A stretch of DNA of 63,530 nt from Flavobacteria bacterium RIFCSPLOWO2_12_FULL_35_11 (lineage in GTDB: Bacteria; Bacteroidota; Bacteroidia; Flavobacteriales; Flavobacteriaceae), in assembly GCA_001800975.1 (NCBI GenBank), contig MGWK01000088.1:1-63530 (forward strand). Direction: 5' to 3'. Shown piece after piece: positions 35,500 to 44,802 of the stretch. A program made the position numbers and the translations under genes. Numbering within the stretch: the stretch's first letter is position 1; the number at the start of each line of letters is the position of its first letter. Below the pieces are notes generated by a model. That model did not search any database. It was not told the origin of the DNA and saw nothing but the letters and a program-made list of their open reading frames with translations.

Positions 35500-37713
35500 A
35501 TGAAAAAAATTGTACTGCTTGCTTTTATGCTTTCTCTGACGCTTTCATTTTCACAGGAAGTTGTTGAAAAAAAAGACGTAAAAGTAGGTCTTGTTCTTAG
35601 CGGAGGCGGTGCAAAAGGATTTGCTCATGTGGCAGTTTTAAAAGTATTGGAAGAAGCCGGCGTGCGGATTGATTATATTGGTGGAACCAGCATGGGCGCA
35701 ATTATCGGCGCATTGTACGCATCGGGATATAGCGCAACTCAGCTCGATTCCATTATTAAAATAACAGACTTCAATAAAATTTTGACTGATGATTTGCCAC
35801 GCAAGTCAAAACCATTTTATGAAAAGGAAAGCGGTGAAAAATATATACTCACAATACCCATAAAAGACAGGAAACTTGGGATGCCGACTGCGTTGTCAAA
35901 TGGGCAAAGCGTACTTAATTTATTAACAAGGTTAACACAACATGTAAATAGCATTAGTGATTTTAGCAAGTTGCCGATACCTTTTGTTTGCATTGCCACC
36001 AATTTAGAAACCGGGAAACAGGAAATTTTAAATAAAGGGTTTTTACCAGAAGCAATCTTGGCAAGCGGTGCATTTCCAACATTATTGGCTCCTGTTGAAA
36101 TTGATGGAAAATTACTGACGGATGGCGGAATTACAAATAATTTTCCTGTTGAAGAAATAAAAGCGATGGGAGCCGATGTGGTTATTGGAGTGGACATTCA
36201 AAGTGGTTTGGCAAATAAGAAAGAATTGATTTCGGCCGTAAAAATATTAAATCAAATTGTCGGATTTCAAATGTATAAATCCATGGAGTACAAATATGAC
36301 AGTTTGGATTTGGTGATAAAACCCAATATGGAAACGTTTAATGTGGTTTCCTTTGATAAAGCGAAAGAAATCATGATAGCGGGAGATTTGGCTGCCCGTG
36401 AAAAGTATAGCGAATTAAAAGCGATTGCAAACACGCAGATTCACACCGAAGAACTTAAAATTGATATGGGTCAAATTAAGGAATTTTGCGTAAAACAAAT
36501 CGACATTGAGGGAAATTACGATTATACACGCGCTTACGTTATCGGGAAACTTAATTTACGTATCAATGAAACCACTAATTACAGGAAAGTAGTTGAAAGT
36601 ATTAATAATTTGTCGGCCACCGGTAATTTTGAAAATGTGCAGTACCGAATAATACATGAAGATGATGGTTGTATTGTAAATCTCAAAGTGAAAGAGCACC
36701 AAATATCAAATTTTTTGCAATTAGGCGTTCATTATGATGATTTATACAAAACAGGGATTTTATTGAACGTGACAACGAAGCATATTTTGTCAAACAATGA
36801 TATGCTATCTGCCGATTTAATATTGGGAGACAATTTGCGGTATAATTTCGATTATTTTATTGATAATGGATTTTATTGGAGTTTTGGGGTGAAATCAAGG
36901 TATAATAATTTTAATTCAAATGTTAAATTTGATGCGACCAACGCGAATAAAATAAATTTAAATTATGAAGATTTTACCAATCAGGTTTATCTTCAAACTG
37001 TATTTGGAAGAAAATTCGCAATAGGCGCAGGCGGGGAATTCAAAAGAATAAAAGTGTATTCGGAAACAATTTCAGGTTTTGATAATAATGGAGAACCAGG
37101 TAATGGAAGATTGTATTTTGACAAGTCGAATTATTTAAATTTAATTGCTTATTTAAAAATTGACACTTACGACAAAAAATATTTTCAAAAAGAAGGCGCT
37201 TTGTTGGATGTGGATTTCAGATGGTATTTAGGCTCTTCTGACTTTAATGAAAATTTCGCTTCCTTCTCTCAATTAAAAGGGAAAATAGGGTATGCGCATA
37301 CGTTTTTTGATAAGTTAACTGCCCATTTTGTTTCTGAAGGAGGGCTAACAATAGGTGAAAATTTAAATAGAGCGTTAGATTTTAATGTGGGAGGTTATGG
37401 TGAAAATTTTATAAATACTTTTATTCCATTCAATGGATATGATTTTGCAGTGCTCAATGGCAATTCTTATTTGAGGTCAACATTGACATTAAGGTATGAG
37501 TTTTTGCCGAAAAATTATTTTATGGGAACAGCAAATTATGCACGGGTAGGAAGTGATTTGTTTAATGAAGGAAGAATTTTTGAAAATACCAAGTCTGGTT
37601 ATATGCTTGGCTATGGATTGGATACTTTTTTGGGTCCCATAGAATTTAATTATTCTTGGTCACCGGATCATAAGGAGAATTATTGGTATTTTAATGTAGG
37701 GTATTGGTTTTAA
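35500..37713 (+). CDS. Patatin-like phospholipase with Omp85-type barrel
   Basis: This 737-residue exported protein has a signal peptide ending near FSQE. A patatin domain follows with GGGAKGFAHV, nucleophile Ser64 in GGTSMGA and Asp208 in TDGGITNNFP. A POTRA-like segment (about 320-400, KQIDIEGNYDYTRAYV) and a C-terminal beta-barrel end in an aromatic residue. This patatin-Omp85 fusion resembles PlpD-type outer-membrane phospholipases. The barrel may anchor or export the lipase. It is preceded by the 88-nt leader repeat. Confidence 0.92.
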   Translation: MKKIVLLAFMLSLTLSFSQEVVEKKDVKVGLVLSGGGAKGFAHVAVLKVLEEAGVRIDYIGGTSMGAIIGALYASGYSATQLDSIIKITDFNKILTDDLPRKSKPFYEKESGEKYILTIPIKDRKLGMPTALSNGQSVLNLLTRLTQHVNSISDFSKLPIPFVCIATNLETGKQEILNKGFLPEAILASGAFPTLLAPVEIDGKLLTDGGITNNFPVEEIKAMGADVVIGVDIQSGLANKKELISAVKILNQIVGFQMYKSMEYKYDSLDLVIKPNMETFNVVSFDKAKEIMIAGDLAAREKYSELKAIANTQIHTEELKIDMGQIKEFCVKQIDIEGNYDYTRAYVIGKLNLRINETTNYRKVVESINNLSATGNFENVQYRIIHEDDGCIVNLKVKEHQISNFLQLGVHYDDLYKTGILLNVTTKHILSNNDMLSADLILGDNLRYNFDYFIDNGFYWSFGVKSRYNNFNSNVKFDATNANKINLNYEDFTNQVYLQTVFGRKFAIGAGGEFKRIKVYSETISGFDNNGEPGNGRLYFDKSNYLNLIAYLKIDTYDKKYFQKEGALLDVDFRWYLGSSDFNENFASFSQLKGKIGYAHTFFDKLTAHFVSEGGLTIGENLNRALDFNVGGYGENFINTFIPFNGYDFAVLNGNSYLRSTLTLRYEFLPKNYFMGTANYARVGSDLFNEGRIFENTKSGYMLGYGLDTFLGPIEFNYSWSPDHKENYWYFNVGYWF

Positions 37714-37744
37714 AAAAAGTCCTGCAAAATTTGCAGGACCTTTT
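37712..37744. terminator. Bidirectional terminator between patatin gene and rng
   Basis: GTCCTGCAAA-A-TTTGCAGGAC forms a perfect stem with an A run before and a short T run after. It serves the two converging genes. Confidence 0.85.
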
Positions 37745-37761
37745 AGATATTGATGCCTTAT

Positions 37762-39312
37762 TTAGTCAATTATTTTACCTTCATTGTCGGTAAAATCAAA
37801 TCTTAAATATTGATAGGTAATTCTGGGTAAAATTTTGATCCACTTTTTATATTTTAGGTACCAACGCATTTGTATTGACGGAAATCCCTTTTTTAAGTAT
37901 GCTACAATAAAAGGATGTGTATTTAAAGTAATATTTACATGCGCTTTTGAACTTACAAGTCTTTCAAGTTCAGATTCAATTTTGTCTAATAAAATAATTG
38001 GTGATTCAACTTCCCCAATACCGCTAGGGTTAGGTTCTTGTGTTTTTATAACCAATTCCGGTCTCACACGTTGTCTGGTAATTTGAACCAAACCAAACTT
38101 GCTTGGCGGTAATATTTTATGTTTAGTCTTGTCAAATTCCATTTCAGCCTTTAAATGGTCGAAAAGTTTTTGGCGGTGTTCAGGGGAATTCATGTCAATA
38201 AAATCAACAACAATAATGCCTCCCATATCTCGCAACTGTAATTGTCTTGCGATTTCAGAAGCCGCAATTAAATTAACCTCAAGTGCGGTATCGGCTTGTG
38301 TGTTGGCTTTGTTTGAACGATTTCCACTGTTTACGTCAATTACATGAAGTGCTTCGGTATGTTCAATAACCAAATAAGCTCCTTTACTCATTGAAACTGT
38401 TCTTCCAAATGATGTTTTTATTTGGCGTTCAATTCCATGTTTTTCAAAAATGGGAACTTGTGACTTGTATAATTGCACGATAGACTCTTTTTTAGGCGCG
38501 ATTTCTTGTAAATACTCTTTAATTTCTAAAAACAAAATTTCGTCATTAGTAACAATGCTTGTAAACGAATCATTAAACAAATCTCTTAAAATTGAAGAGG
38601 CTCTGTTTAATTCACTTAAAACTTTAACGGGTGTCTGTTGTGTTTTAACGGTAACAATTTGTTTACACATGGCAACCCATCGTTCTAAAGAATTTTGTAA
38701 ATCTTTATCTAATTCTGCGACTTTTTTATTTTCGGCCACAGTTCTGATGATTACGCCAAAACCTTTAGGTTTAATGCTTTTGATCAGTCTTTTTAATCGT
38801 TCTTTTTCTTCTGGATCATTTATTTTTTGTGAAACTGAAACTCTGTCAGAAAAAGGAACCAATACCAAATATCTTCCTGCAATGGATATTTCTGAACTCA
38901 TCCGCGGGCCTTTGGTAGATATGGGCTCTTTTACAATTTGTACTAATAAATTTTGACCTGTTTTTAGAACATCAACGATACTTCCGTTTTTGTCAATATC
39001 CTTTTCTAGTTGAAAATTCTTTAATGTGAAATCTTTAATTTTACCTGTAGTTATACCTTTTATAAATTTATTTAAGGATAGTAATTGTGCTCCTAAATCA
39101 TGATAATGCAAAAAACCATCTTTTTCATAACCTACATTTACAAACGATGCATTTAAACCAGATAGAACTTTGCCAATTTTAGCTAAAAAAATATCTCCGA
39201 CGGAGAATTTATTGCTATTGGATTCGTTGTTTAGTGCTGTTAATCTACCATCTTTTAATAAGGCAAAATCAATATCAGAGAAGTTTGATCTAATTATTAA
39301 TTCTGTTTTCAC
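37762..39312 (-). CDS. rng: Ribonuclease E/G family protein
   Basis: This 516-residue endoribonuclease would act in rRNA maturation and mRNA decay. It has an N-terminal S1-like RNA-binding segment (about 35-125, with AFSVGDIFLAKIGKVLSGLN-like order) and the catalytic DNase I-like region with IDVNSGNRSNK and VVDFIDMNSPEHR, matching the RNase E/G magnesium-binding Asp residues. There is no long C-terminal scaffold, so it is RNase G-like in size. It lies behind the HU and small basic protein genes. Confidence 0.92.
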   Translation of the reverse strand: MKTELIIRSNFSDIDFALLKDGRLTALNNESNSNKFSVGDIFLAKIGKVLSGLNASFVNVGYEKDGFLHYHDLGAQLLSLNKFIKGITTGKIKDFTLKNFQLEKDIDKNGSIVDVLKTGQNLLVQIVKEPISTKGPRMSSEISIAGRYLVLVPFSDRVSVSQKINDPEEKERLKRLIKSIKPKGFGVIIRTVAENKKVAELDKDLQNSLERWVAMCKQIVTVKTQQTPVKVLSELNRASSILRDLFNDSFTSIVTNDEILFLEIKEYLQEIAPKKESIVQLYKSQVPIFEKHGIERQIKTSFGRTVSMSKGAYLVIEHTEALHVIDVNSGNRSNKANTQADTALEVNLIAASEIARQLQLRDMGGIIVVDFIDMNSPEHRQKLFDHLKAEMEFDKTKHKILPPSKFGLVQITRQRVRPELVIKTQEPNPSGIGEVESPIILLDKIESELERLVSSKAHVNITLNTHPFIVAYLKKGFPSIQMRWYLKYKKWIKILPRITYQYLRFDFTDNEGKIID

Positions 39313-39440
39313 TCTGAATTGTTTTGTGCTTAAATATAAAAATATTTAAACGATTTATACTAAGTTTACAGGGTAATATACCCAACAATATTTGCATTTT
39401 CTGCAAATATTTATTTCAATGAACTTTAAAATTGAAAAGA

Positions 39441-39466
39441 AAAAAGTAAGCTTGGCTTACTTTTTC
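39441..39466 (-). terminator. Terminator overlapping the end of the small basic protein gene
   Basis: On the minus strand AAAAAGTAAGC pairs with GCTTACTTTTTT. The gene's stop codon (39457-39459) lies inside the stem. Confidence 0.7.
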
Positions 39467-39549
39467 TTTTTATGTCTGTTTGCTCTTGCTCTTTTTTTGC
39501 GTTTATGAGTCGAAATTTTCGCTCTCTTTCTTTTTTTACCACTTGGCAT
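39457..39549 (-). CDS. 30-residue highly basic protein, probable ribosome-associated peptide
   Basis: The peptide reads MPSGKKRKRAK then ISTHKRKKRARANRHKKKK, with about half of its residues Lys or Arg. I recognise close relatives as a short conserved protein in Bacteroidota. Its composition resembles tiny ribosomal proteins, and it may be one of the phylum-specific ribosomal additions. It lies 53 bp behind the HU gene. Translation was read by hand from the minus strand. Confidence 0.75.
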   Translation of the reverse strand: MPSGKKRKRAKISTHKRKKRARANRHKKKK

Positions 39550-39602
39550 AATTAAAAGTTGTTTTTATATTAATAAATATTTTTAACCTACTTTGAAGTT
39601 GG

Positions 39603-39890
39603 TTATACTGTAACTTTACTTTTTACTCCTTCTACAAATACTTTTGCAGGCTTAAATGAGGGGATGTTGTGAGCCGGAATTTTAATAGTGGTGTTTTTTG
39701 AAATGTTTCTTCCAGTTTTTTCAGCTCTTGTTTTAATAATAAAACTTCCAAAACCTCTTAAATAAACATTGTCTCCTTTTTCTAAAGAATCTTTTACCTC
39801 TTCCATGAACGCTTCAACAGTTGCTAAAACATCTGCTTTTTCTATTCCAGATTTGTCTGCAATATTTGATACGATTTCTGCTTTCGTCAT
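39603..39890 (-). CDS. HU/IHF-family DNA-binding protein
   Basis: This 95-residue histone-like protein has the full fold: KAEIVSNIADKSGIEKADV at the N-terminus, GFGSFIIKTRAEKTGRNI at the beta-arm base, and an arm with IPAHNIPSFKPAKVF. It bends DNA as a dimer. It is followed by the tiny basic protein gene and probably shares its promoter. Confidence 0.94.
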   Translation of the reverse strand: MTKAEIVSNIADKSGIEKADVLATVEAFMEEVKDSLEKGDNVYLRGFGSFIIKTRAEKTGRNISKNTTIKIPAHNIPSFKPAKVFVEGVKSKVTV

Positions 39891-39929
39891 TTTTAATATG
39901 GGTTATATGTTATTATAAAATTAAGACGG

Positions 39930-39937
39930 CAAATATA
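39930..39937 (-). promoter_or_regulatory. -7 box of the HU gene
   Basis: It reads TATATTTG on the minus strand, 39 bp before the start. Confidence 0.55.
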
Positions 39938-40021
39938 TGATATAATAATGAAATTCAAAAAGTTAATTCACTAAAATTTAATTAATTAAAAGATGTATCA
40001 TTGTATTTTATAAAAAATGGA

Positions 40022-41062
40022 ATGATTTTCTCTAAACAATTAAGATACTGGTATTTACAGAATAAAAGAAATTTACCCTGGCGTTCAACGCTTAACCCTT
40101 ATACCATTTGGCTGTCGGAAATTATTTTACAGCAAACACGAGTTGACCAGGGAATGTCCTATTATTTTAAGTTTATTAAAAAATTTCCTTCAGTATTTGA
40201 TTTGGCAGCGGCATCTGAAGAACAGGTGTTAAAACTTTGGCAGGGACTGGGTTATTATTCCAGGGCCAGAAACTTGCATTTTTCAGCAAAATATATTGTA
40301 AATGAGCTAAATGGAGAATTTCCAACTACTTACAATGAGCTCCTAAAACTTAAAGGCGTAGGCGATTACACCGCTTCTGCCATTGCATCAATTTGTTTTA
40401 ATGAGCCAACTGCGGTTGTTGATGGAAATGTATACCGGGTTTTGTCGCGCTACTTTGGATTAGACACGGCAATAAATTCTTCTGCGGGAATAAAGGAATT
40501 TAAACAATTGGCCCAACAATTAATTGATGAAGAAAATCCAGGAACACATAACCAGGCCATTATGGAATTTGGGGCGCTCATGTGCAAACCTAACAACCCG
40601 GACTGTACAATTTGTCCTTTAAACAACAGCTGTTATGCCTTGTCAAAAAATAGCATTAAAGACCTTCCCGTAAAAGAAAAGAAAGCAAAAATTAAAACAC
40701 GGCACTTTAATTATATTGTGATTCAATCAAGTGACCATAAAACTAAAATTGTGAAGCGAGAAACCGGAATATGGCAAAATCTTTATGAGTTTCCATTAGT
40801 AGAATCAAGCAATTTTATAGATGAAAAACAACTTATTGAACATGAAATATTTAAGGAGTTGTTCTATAATATGGAAACAACAGTAGAACTTTTTGACAAG
40901 GAAGTGCTTGTTCATAAATTAACCCATCAACATATTTATACAAAATTTTGGGTGGTAACCACCACTGCTTCAGCTAATTTTGCGCTTTCTTGGGATGCTG
41001 TAAAAAAATATCCGGTACCGGCATTGATCGATAATTTTTTAAATCGGTACAAAAACAACTAA
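40022..41062 (+). CDS. mutY: A/G-specific adenine glycosylase
   Basis: This 346-residue base-excision glycosylase removes adenine opposite 8-oxoguanine. It has WLSEIILQQTRVDQ, the helix-hairpin-helix LKGVGDYTASAIASI, the catalytic Asp region VVDGNVYRVLSRYFG, and a [4Fe-4S] loop with the C-x6-C-x2-C-x5-C spacing in CKPNNPDCTICPLNNSC. A C-terminal NUDIX-like 8-oxoG recognition domain follows. The ATG at 40022 is preferred over a TTG at 40001. It is upstream of ssb-gldE-gldD, an order I recall in related flavobacteria. Confidence 0.94.
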   Translation: MIFSKQLRYWYLQNKRNLPWRSTLNPYTIWLSEIILQQTRVDQGMSYYFKFIKKFPSVFDLAAASEEQVLKLWQGLGYYSRARNLHFSAKYIVNELNGEFPTTYNELLKLKGVGDYTASAIASICFNEPTAVVDGNVYRVLSRYFGLDTAINSSAGIKEFKQLAQQLIDEENPGTHNQAIMEFGALMCKPNNPDCTICPLNNSCYALSKNSIKDLPVKEKKAKIKTRHFNYIVIQSSDHKTKIVKRETGIWQNLYEFPLVESSNFIDEKQLIEHEIFKELFYNMETTVELFDKEVLVHKLTHQHIYTKFWVVTTTASANFALSWDAVKKYPVPALIDNFLNRYKNN

Positions 41063-41071
41063 ATTTTTTAG

Positions 41072-41079
41072 TACTTTTG
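41072..41079 (+). promoter_or_regulatory. -7 box before ssb
   Basis: TACTTTTG lies 23 bp before the ssb start, within the 40-bp gap after mutY. Confidence 0.5.
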
Positions 41080-41102
41080 ATAATTAATTGATACTTAAAA
41101 AA

Positions 41103-41543
41103 ATGGCTGGGACAATAAATAAAGTAATACTGATAGGACATTTGGGCGATGAGGTTAAAATGCATTATTTTGAGGGCGGAAACGCCATTGGACGGTTTCC
41201 TATTGCAACAAATGAAACCTATACAAACAGGCAAACCGGAGAAAAAGTCACCACAACTGAATGGCATAATATAGTAGTTAGAAATAAATTGGCTGAAATT
41301 TGCGAAAAATATTTGTCTAAAGGAGATAAAGTATATGTTGAAGGTCGCATAAAATCAAGACAATGGGAAGGTGAAGACGGAGCGAAAAGATACACCACTG
41401 AAATTCATGTAGTGGATATGACTTTCTTAACCACCAAAAAAGAATTGAATGCGCCACTTCCGCAAATGGAGGCAAAACCACCGGAGCCATCAAATCAAGA
41501 TGTCGCAAAAAATGAACATGAAGAGGATGATTTGCCATTCTAA
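41103..41543 (+). CDS. ssb: Single-stranded DNA-binding protein
   Basis: This 146-residue protein has an OB-fold (GTINKVILIGHLGDEVKM; TTTEWHNIVVRNKLAEICEKYL; GDKVYVEGRI) and an acidic tail ending DDLPF, the tip that recruits partner proteins. The start at 41103 is chosen over TTG at 41088 because it gives the usual N-terminus. It is the first of the ssb-gldE-gldD run. Confidence 0.95.
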   Translation: MAGTINKVILIGHLGDEVKMHYFEGGNAIGRFPIATNETYTNRQTGEKVTTTEWHNIVVRNKLAEICEKYLSKGDKVYVEGRIKSRQWEGEDGAKRYTTEIHVVDMTFLTTKKELNAPLPQMEAKPPEPSNQDVAKNEHEEDDLPF

Positions 41544-41566
41544 AGTTTAATTAAATTGTATTTAAG

Positions 41567-42889
41567 TTGGATCCTGAACCCACGTTTTTAACAATTCTCT
41601 TATCAGCCGATGTTTTATCGAAAGTCCTGAGTATCGCTCTACTTTTTTTATTGCTTTTTATGTCTGCTTTTATTTCTGGAGCCGAAGTTGCTTTTTTTTC
41701 GCTTTCTAAAATCGATTTGGACAGAGCGGCTGAATCAAGATCAAGTAAAAAGAAAGCTGTCGTTTCATTATTGGAAAGGCCGAAAAGATTATTGGCCACT
41801 ATTTTGGTTTCTAACAATTTCGTCAATATTTTAATCGTGCTTATTTTTGCCTATATCGGCGATTTTTTGTTTGCTGAAATAACTTCTGAACTATTAAAAT
41901 TTTTAATTGAAGTTGTTTTAGTAACCTTTTTAATTTTACTTTTCGGGGAAGTTTTACCCAAGTTGTATGCTTCCCGAAATTCCATGAAGTTTGCGGTAAT
42001 CATGGTATATCCCATTAAAATTTTAGTGTCGCTGCTGTCGTTTATTAGCTTTCCTTTATTGGGTTTGACCAATATTATTGAAAATAATTTGGGAAAGCAG
42101 AAATCGAGTTTGTCGGTTGAAAAATTATCACAGGCTTTAGGACTTACTTCCAACGAAACCACCACTAAAGATGATCAAAAAATTCTCCAGGGAATCGTAA
42201 GTTTTGGAAATACCGAAACAGGACAAATCATGACGCCACGCATTGATATTTTTGCAATTTCTAAAGATGAATCGTATGAAAATGTAGTGGCAAAAATTGT
42301 AAATGAAGGATTTTCGAGAAATCCTGTTTATGGTGAAAATATCGATGAGATTATTGGTGTTTTATACGCCAAGGATTTATTGCCTTATATAGATGAGAAA
42401 AATTTTGATTGGCAACAATTAATTAGAGAACCTTATTTTGTGCCTGAAAATAAAAAGTTAGATGATTTGCTGAAAGAATTTCAGGAAAAGAAAAACCATT
42501 TGGCGGTTGTTGTTGATGAATATGGAGGAACAAGCGGTATTGTTACTCTGGAAGATGTTATAGAGGAAATTGTTGGCGACATTAGTGATGAGTATGATCA
42601 AGATGATGCCCCTTATTCAAAAATAGATGAAAATAATTTTTTGTTCGACGGAAAAATCAACCTGAAAGATTTTTATAAAATTTCAGAAGTAGAAAACACG
42701 CATTTATTCGAGGAAAATAAAGGAGAATCAGAAACAATTGCCGGATTTATTTTAGAAATTCACGGAAAATTCCCGAGGAAACAAGAAATAATTACTTTTT
42801 TTGAGTATTCATTTAAAGTTGAAGTCATGGACAAAAAGAGAATTAAACAGGTAAAGGTGACTATCAACAGGGAATTCGTAAAAGTGTAA
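41567..42889 (+). CDS. gldE: Gliding motility protein GldE (HlyC/CorC family)
   Basis: This 440-residue inner-membrane protein has an N-terminal DUF21 membrane domain (about 12-185), two CBS domains (about 210-335, MTPRIDIFAISKDES and HLAVVVDEYGGTSGIVTLEDV), and a C-terminal CorC_HlyC domain. Assignment to GldE rests on position: it follows ssb and precedes gldD by 1 bp. In Flavobacterium, GldE is linked functionally to GldD in gliding. The start codon is TTG. Confidence 0.9.
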   Translation: MDPEPTFLTILLSADVLSKVLSIALLFLLLFMSAFISGAEVAFFSLSKIDLDRAAESRSSKKKAVVSLLERPKRLLATILVSNNFVNILIVLIFAYIGDFLFAEITSELLKFLIEVVLVTFLILLFGEVLPKLYASRNSMKFAVIMVYPIKILVSLLSFISFPLLGLTNIIENNLGKQKSSLSVEKLSQALGLTSNETTTKDDQKILQGIVSFGNTETGQIMTPRIDIFAISKDESYENVVAKIVNEGFSRNPVYGENIDEIIGVLYAKDLLPYIDEKNFDWQQLIREPYFVPENKKLDDLLKEFQEKKNHLAVVVDEYGGTSGIVTLEDVIEEIVGDISDEYDQDDAPYSKIDENNFLFDGKINLKDFYKISEVENTHLFEENKGESETIAGFILEIHGKFPRKQEIITFFEYSFKVEVMDKKRIKQVKVTINREFVKV

Positions 42890-42890
42890 A

Positions 42891-43451
42891 ATGAAAAATT
42901 TTGTTGCAATGTTTTTTTTGGCGTTTATTTTAGTTGCCTGCGGTAAAGAAACGTTGCCAAAACCTATACCTTATTTAAAACTTCAATATCCCGAGCCAGC
43001 TTATCAAAAAATTGAATCAAATTGTCCCTACAGTTTTGAGATTTCGAATTTGGCCAACATCAATTTCACTAACAATTGTTCAGCAACTGTTGAATATCCG
43101 CATTTAAAAGCCACTATCTATATTACGTACAGACCGATAAACAACAATTTGGATGAAATTCTGAAGGAAGTTGAAAAATTAACTTTTGAACATACCATAA
43201 AAGCCGATGCTATTAACGCGATGCCTTATGAAAATTTTGAAAACAAAGTATTTGGGAAATTGTATAATATTGAAGGAAATGTGGCTACAAATATCCAATT
43301 TAGGGCAACAGACAGTGTTAATCATGTGCTTTCCGGAGCCTTATATTTTTATACACGACCAAACTACGATTCCATTGTGCCGGCAGTAAAATATGTTGAA
43401 AAAGACATTATTCATATAATTGAAACGTTGAAATGGAAAAAACAACAGTAA
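42891..43451 (+). CDS. gldD: Gliding motility lipoprotein GldD
   Basis: This 186-residue lipoprotein has a lipobox ending at Cys17 (ILVAC) followed by GKETLPKPIPYLKLQYPEP, a pattern I associate with GldD. The rest is a single domain with NCPYSFEIS and TVEYPHLKATIYITY. It is required for gliding and type IX secretion-related functions in studied flavobacteria. It starts 1 bp after gldE, and its 3' end overlaps the next gene by 19 bp. Confidence 0.9.
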   Translation: MKNFVAMFFLAFILVACGKETLPKPIPYLKLQYPEPAYQKIESNCPYSFEISNLANINFTNNCSATVEYPHLKATIYITYRPINNNLDEILKEVEKLTFEHTIKADAINAMPYENFENKVFGKLYNIEGNVATNIQFRATDSVNHVLSGALYFYTRPNYDSIVPAVKYVEKDIIHIIETLKWKKQQ

Positions 43452-44497
43452 CATCTTTTAAATACACAAAGACAATTAGAATTTGGCTGCTGATAGGTTT
43501 AATTATGTTAATTGGCCAAGTTATTTTGGGAGGAATAACCCGCCTGACAGGATCTGGTCTTTCCATAACAAGGTGGGACATTATTACTGGTGTTATTCCG
43601 CCTTTAAATGCGACAGAATGGATAAGTGAGTTTGAACTCTATAAAGAAACCCCACAGTTCCATAAAATTAATTCGACACTTACCATACAAGAGTTTAAGT
43701 TTATTTATTTCTGGGAATATTTTCACCGACTTTGGGTGCGATCGCTTGGATTTATCTTTTTAATACCCTTTATAGTTTTTGCGGTTAAAAAGCAACTCGA
43801 TTTTTTCTTAATAAAGCGATTGGGCATTGTTATTTTGTTAACAATATTAACGGCTTCTGCCGGATGGATTATGGTTCAGAGCGGCTTGGTGAACCGGCCC
43901 TGGGTAAACGCATACAAACTTACCATCCATTTTACCTTGGCGGTATTGGTGATATGGGCGATGGTTAAAACTGTTTCCGATGTTTATTTACTCGGAAGCA
44001 ATAAATTAATTCCTTCAAAAAAAATAGTTCCTTTTGTAATAAGCGTTGCTTTTGTGCAAATGATAGTTGCCGGTATTATGGCCGGAATGAAAGCGGGATT
44101 GTATTATCCTTCCTGGCCAGATATGAATGGGGAATTCGTTCCCGGTGTATTGCATAATTCTGCGAATTGGGGATGGAACAACATGATTAATTATGATACT
44201 TATTTATTTGCGCCGGCTTTAATACAATTTTTGCACAGAATGCTTGCTTATTTTTTGGCAGCAGCAACAATTTATTTATTTATTAAATTAAGAAACAAAG
44301 TTGAAGAGTCTTCCAAAAAATGGTTAAATGGAGCGTTAATTTTAGTTTGGGCGCAAGTGGTATTGGGAATTTTGACCGTTTTAAATGTTCAGGGAAAAAT
44401 TCCGCTGTTTTTAGGCGTAAGTCACCAATTGGTCGGATTGTTATATTTTATGGTCTTGTTATTTTTATACGACTCATTAAGAAAATATAAGGCATAA
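43433..44497 (+). CDS. ctaA: Heme A synthase (COX15/CtaA)
   Basis: This 354-residue inner-membrane enzyme with eight helices oxidises heme O to heme A for aa3-type oxidases. Heme-ligand and family segments are visible: GGITRLTGSGLSITRWD, FIYFWEYFHRLWVR (His pair), LTIHFTLAVLV, QFLHRMLAYFL and GVSHQLVGLLYF. It overlaps the end of gldD, so it is translated from the same message, and it is closed by a terminator. Confidence 0.95.
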   Translation: MEKTTVTSFKYTKTIRIWLLIGLIMLIGQVILGGITRLTGSGLSITRWDIITGVIPPLNATEWISEFELYKETPQFHKINSTLTIQEFKFIYFWEYFHRLWVRSLGFIFLIPFIVFAVKKQLDFFLIKRLGIVILLTILTASAGWIMVQSGLVNRPWVNAYKLTIHFTLAVLVIWAMVKTVSDVYLLGSNKLIPSKKIVPFVISVAFVQMIVAGIMAGMKAGLYYPSWPDMNGEFVPGVLHNSANWGWNNMINYDTYLFAPALIQFLHRMLAYFLAAATIYLFIKLRNKVEESSKKWLNGALILVWAQVVLGILTVLNVQGKIPLFLGVSHQLVGLLYFMVLLFLYDSLRKYKA

Positions 44498-44499
44498 AA

Positions 44500-44525
44500 A
44501 AAAGCTTCAGATCACTGAAGCTTTT
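44500..44525. terminator. Terminator after ctaA
   Basis: AAAAGCTTCAG pairs with CTGAAGCTTTT around an ATCA loop. It can act on both strands, since the next gene is convergent. Confidence 0.87.
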
Positions 44526-44546
44526 AGTTTCTTTAAAGAAAAAGTA

Positions 44547-44738
44547 TTATTCAGCAGCTGGAGCTTCTTCAACTGTAACTACAGTAGTATCAGCAGCAAC
44601 TTCTACTTCAACAGTTGCTGGAGCTTCTTCAACAGTTACTTCAACAGCGGGTGCTTCTTCTTTAGGTGTTTCTTTACAAGAAACAGCAAATACGCTTACG
44701 AAAAGTGCAATTGCTATAAAAAATTTAAATTGTTTCAT
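44547..44738 (-). CDS. Small acidic lipoprotein with VEEAPA repeats
   Basis: This 63-residue protein has a lipobox ending in VSC near residue 21. The mature part is built of VEEAPA-like repeats rich in Val, Glu, Ala, Pro and Thr, with no positive charges after the first few residues. No fold or family is recognised. It is probably an unstructured periplasmic or surface lipopeptide. Confidence 0.75.
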   Translation of the reverse strand: MKQFKFFIAIALFVSVFAVSCKETPKEEAPAVEVTVEEAPATVEVEVAADTTVVTVEEAPAAE

Positions 44739-44802
44739 TTTTTGATCGATTTTTATTGTTAGTGCAAATTAACAACAAATTATATTAATAAAAAAAAAAA
44801 AA

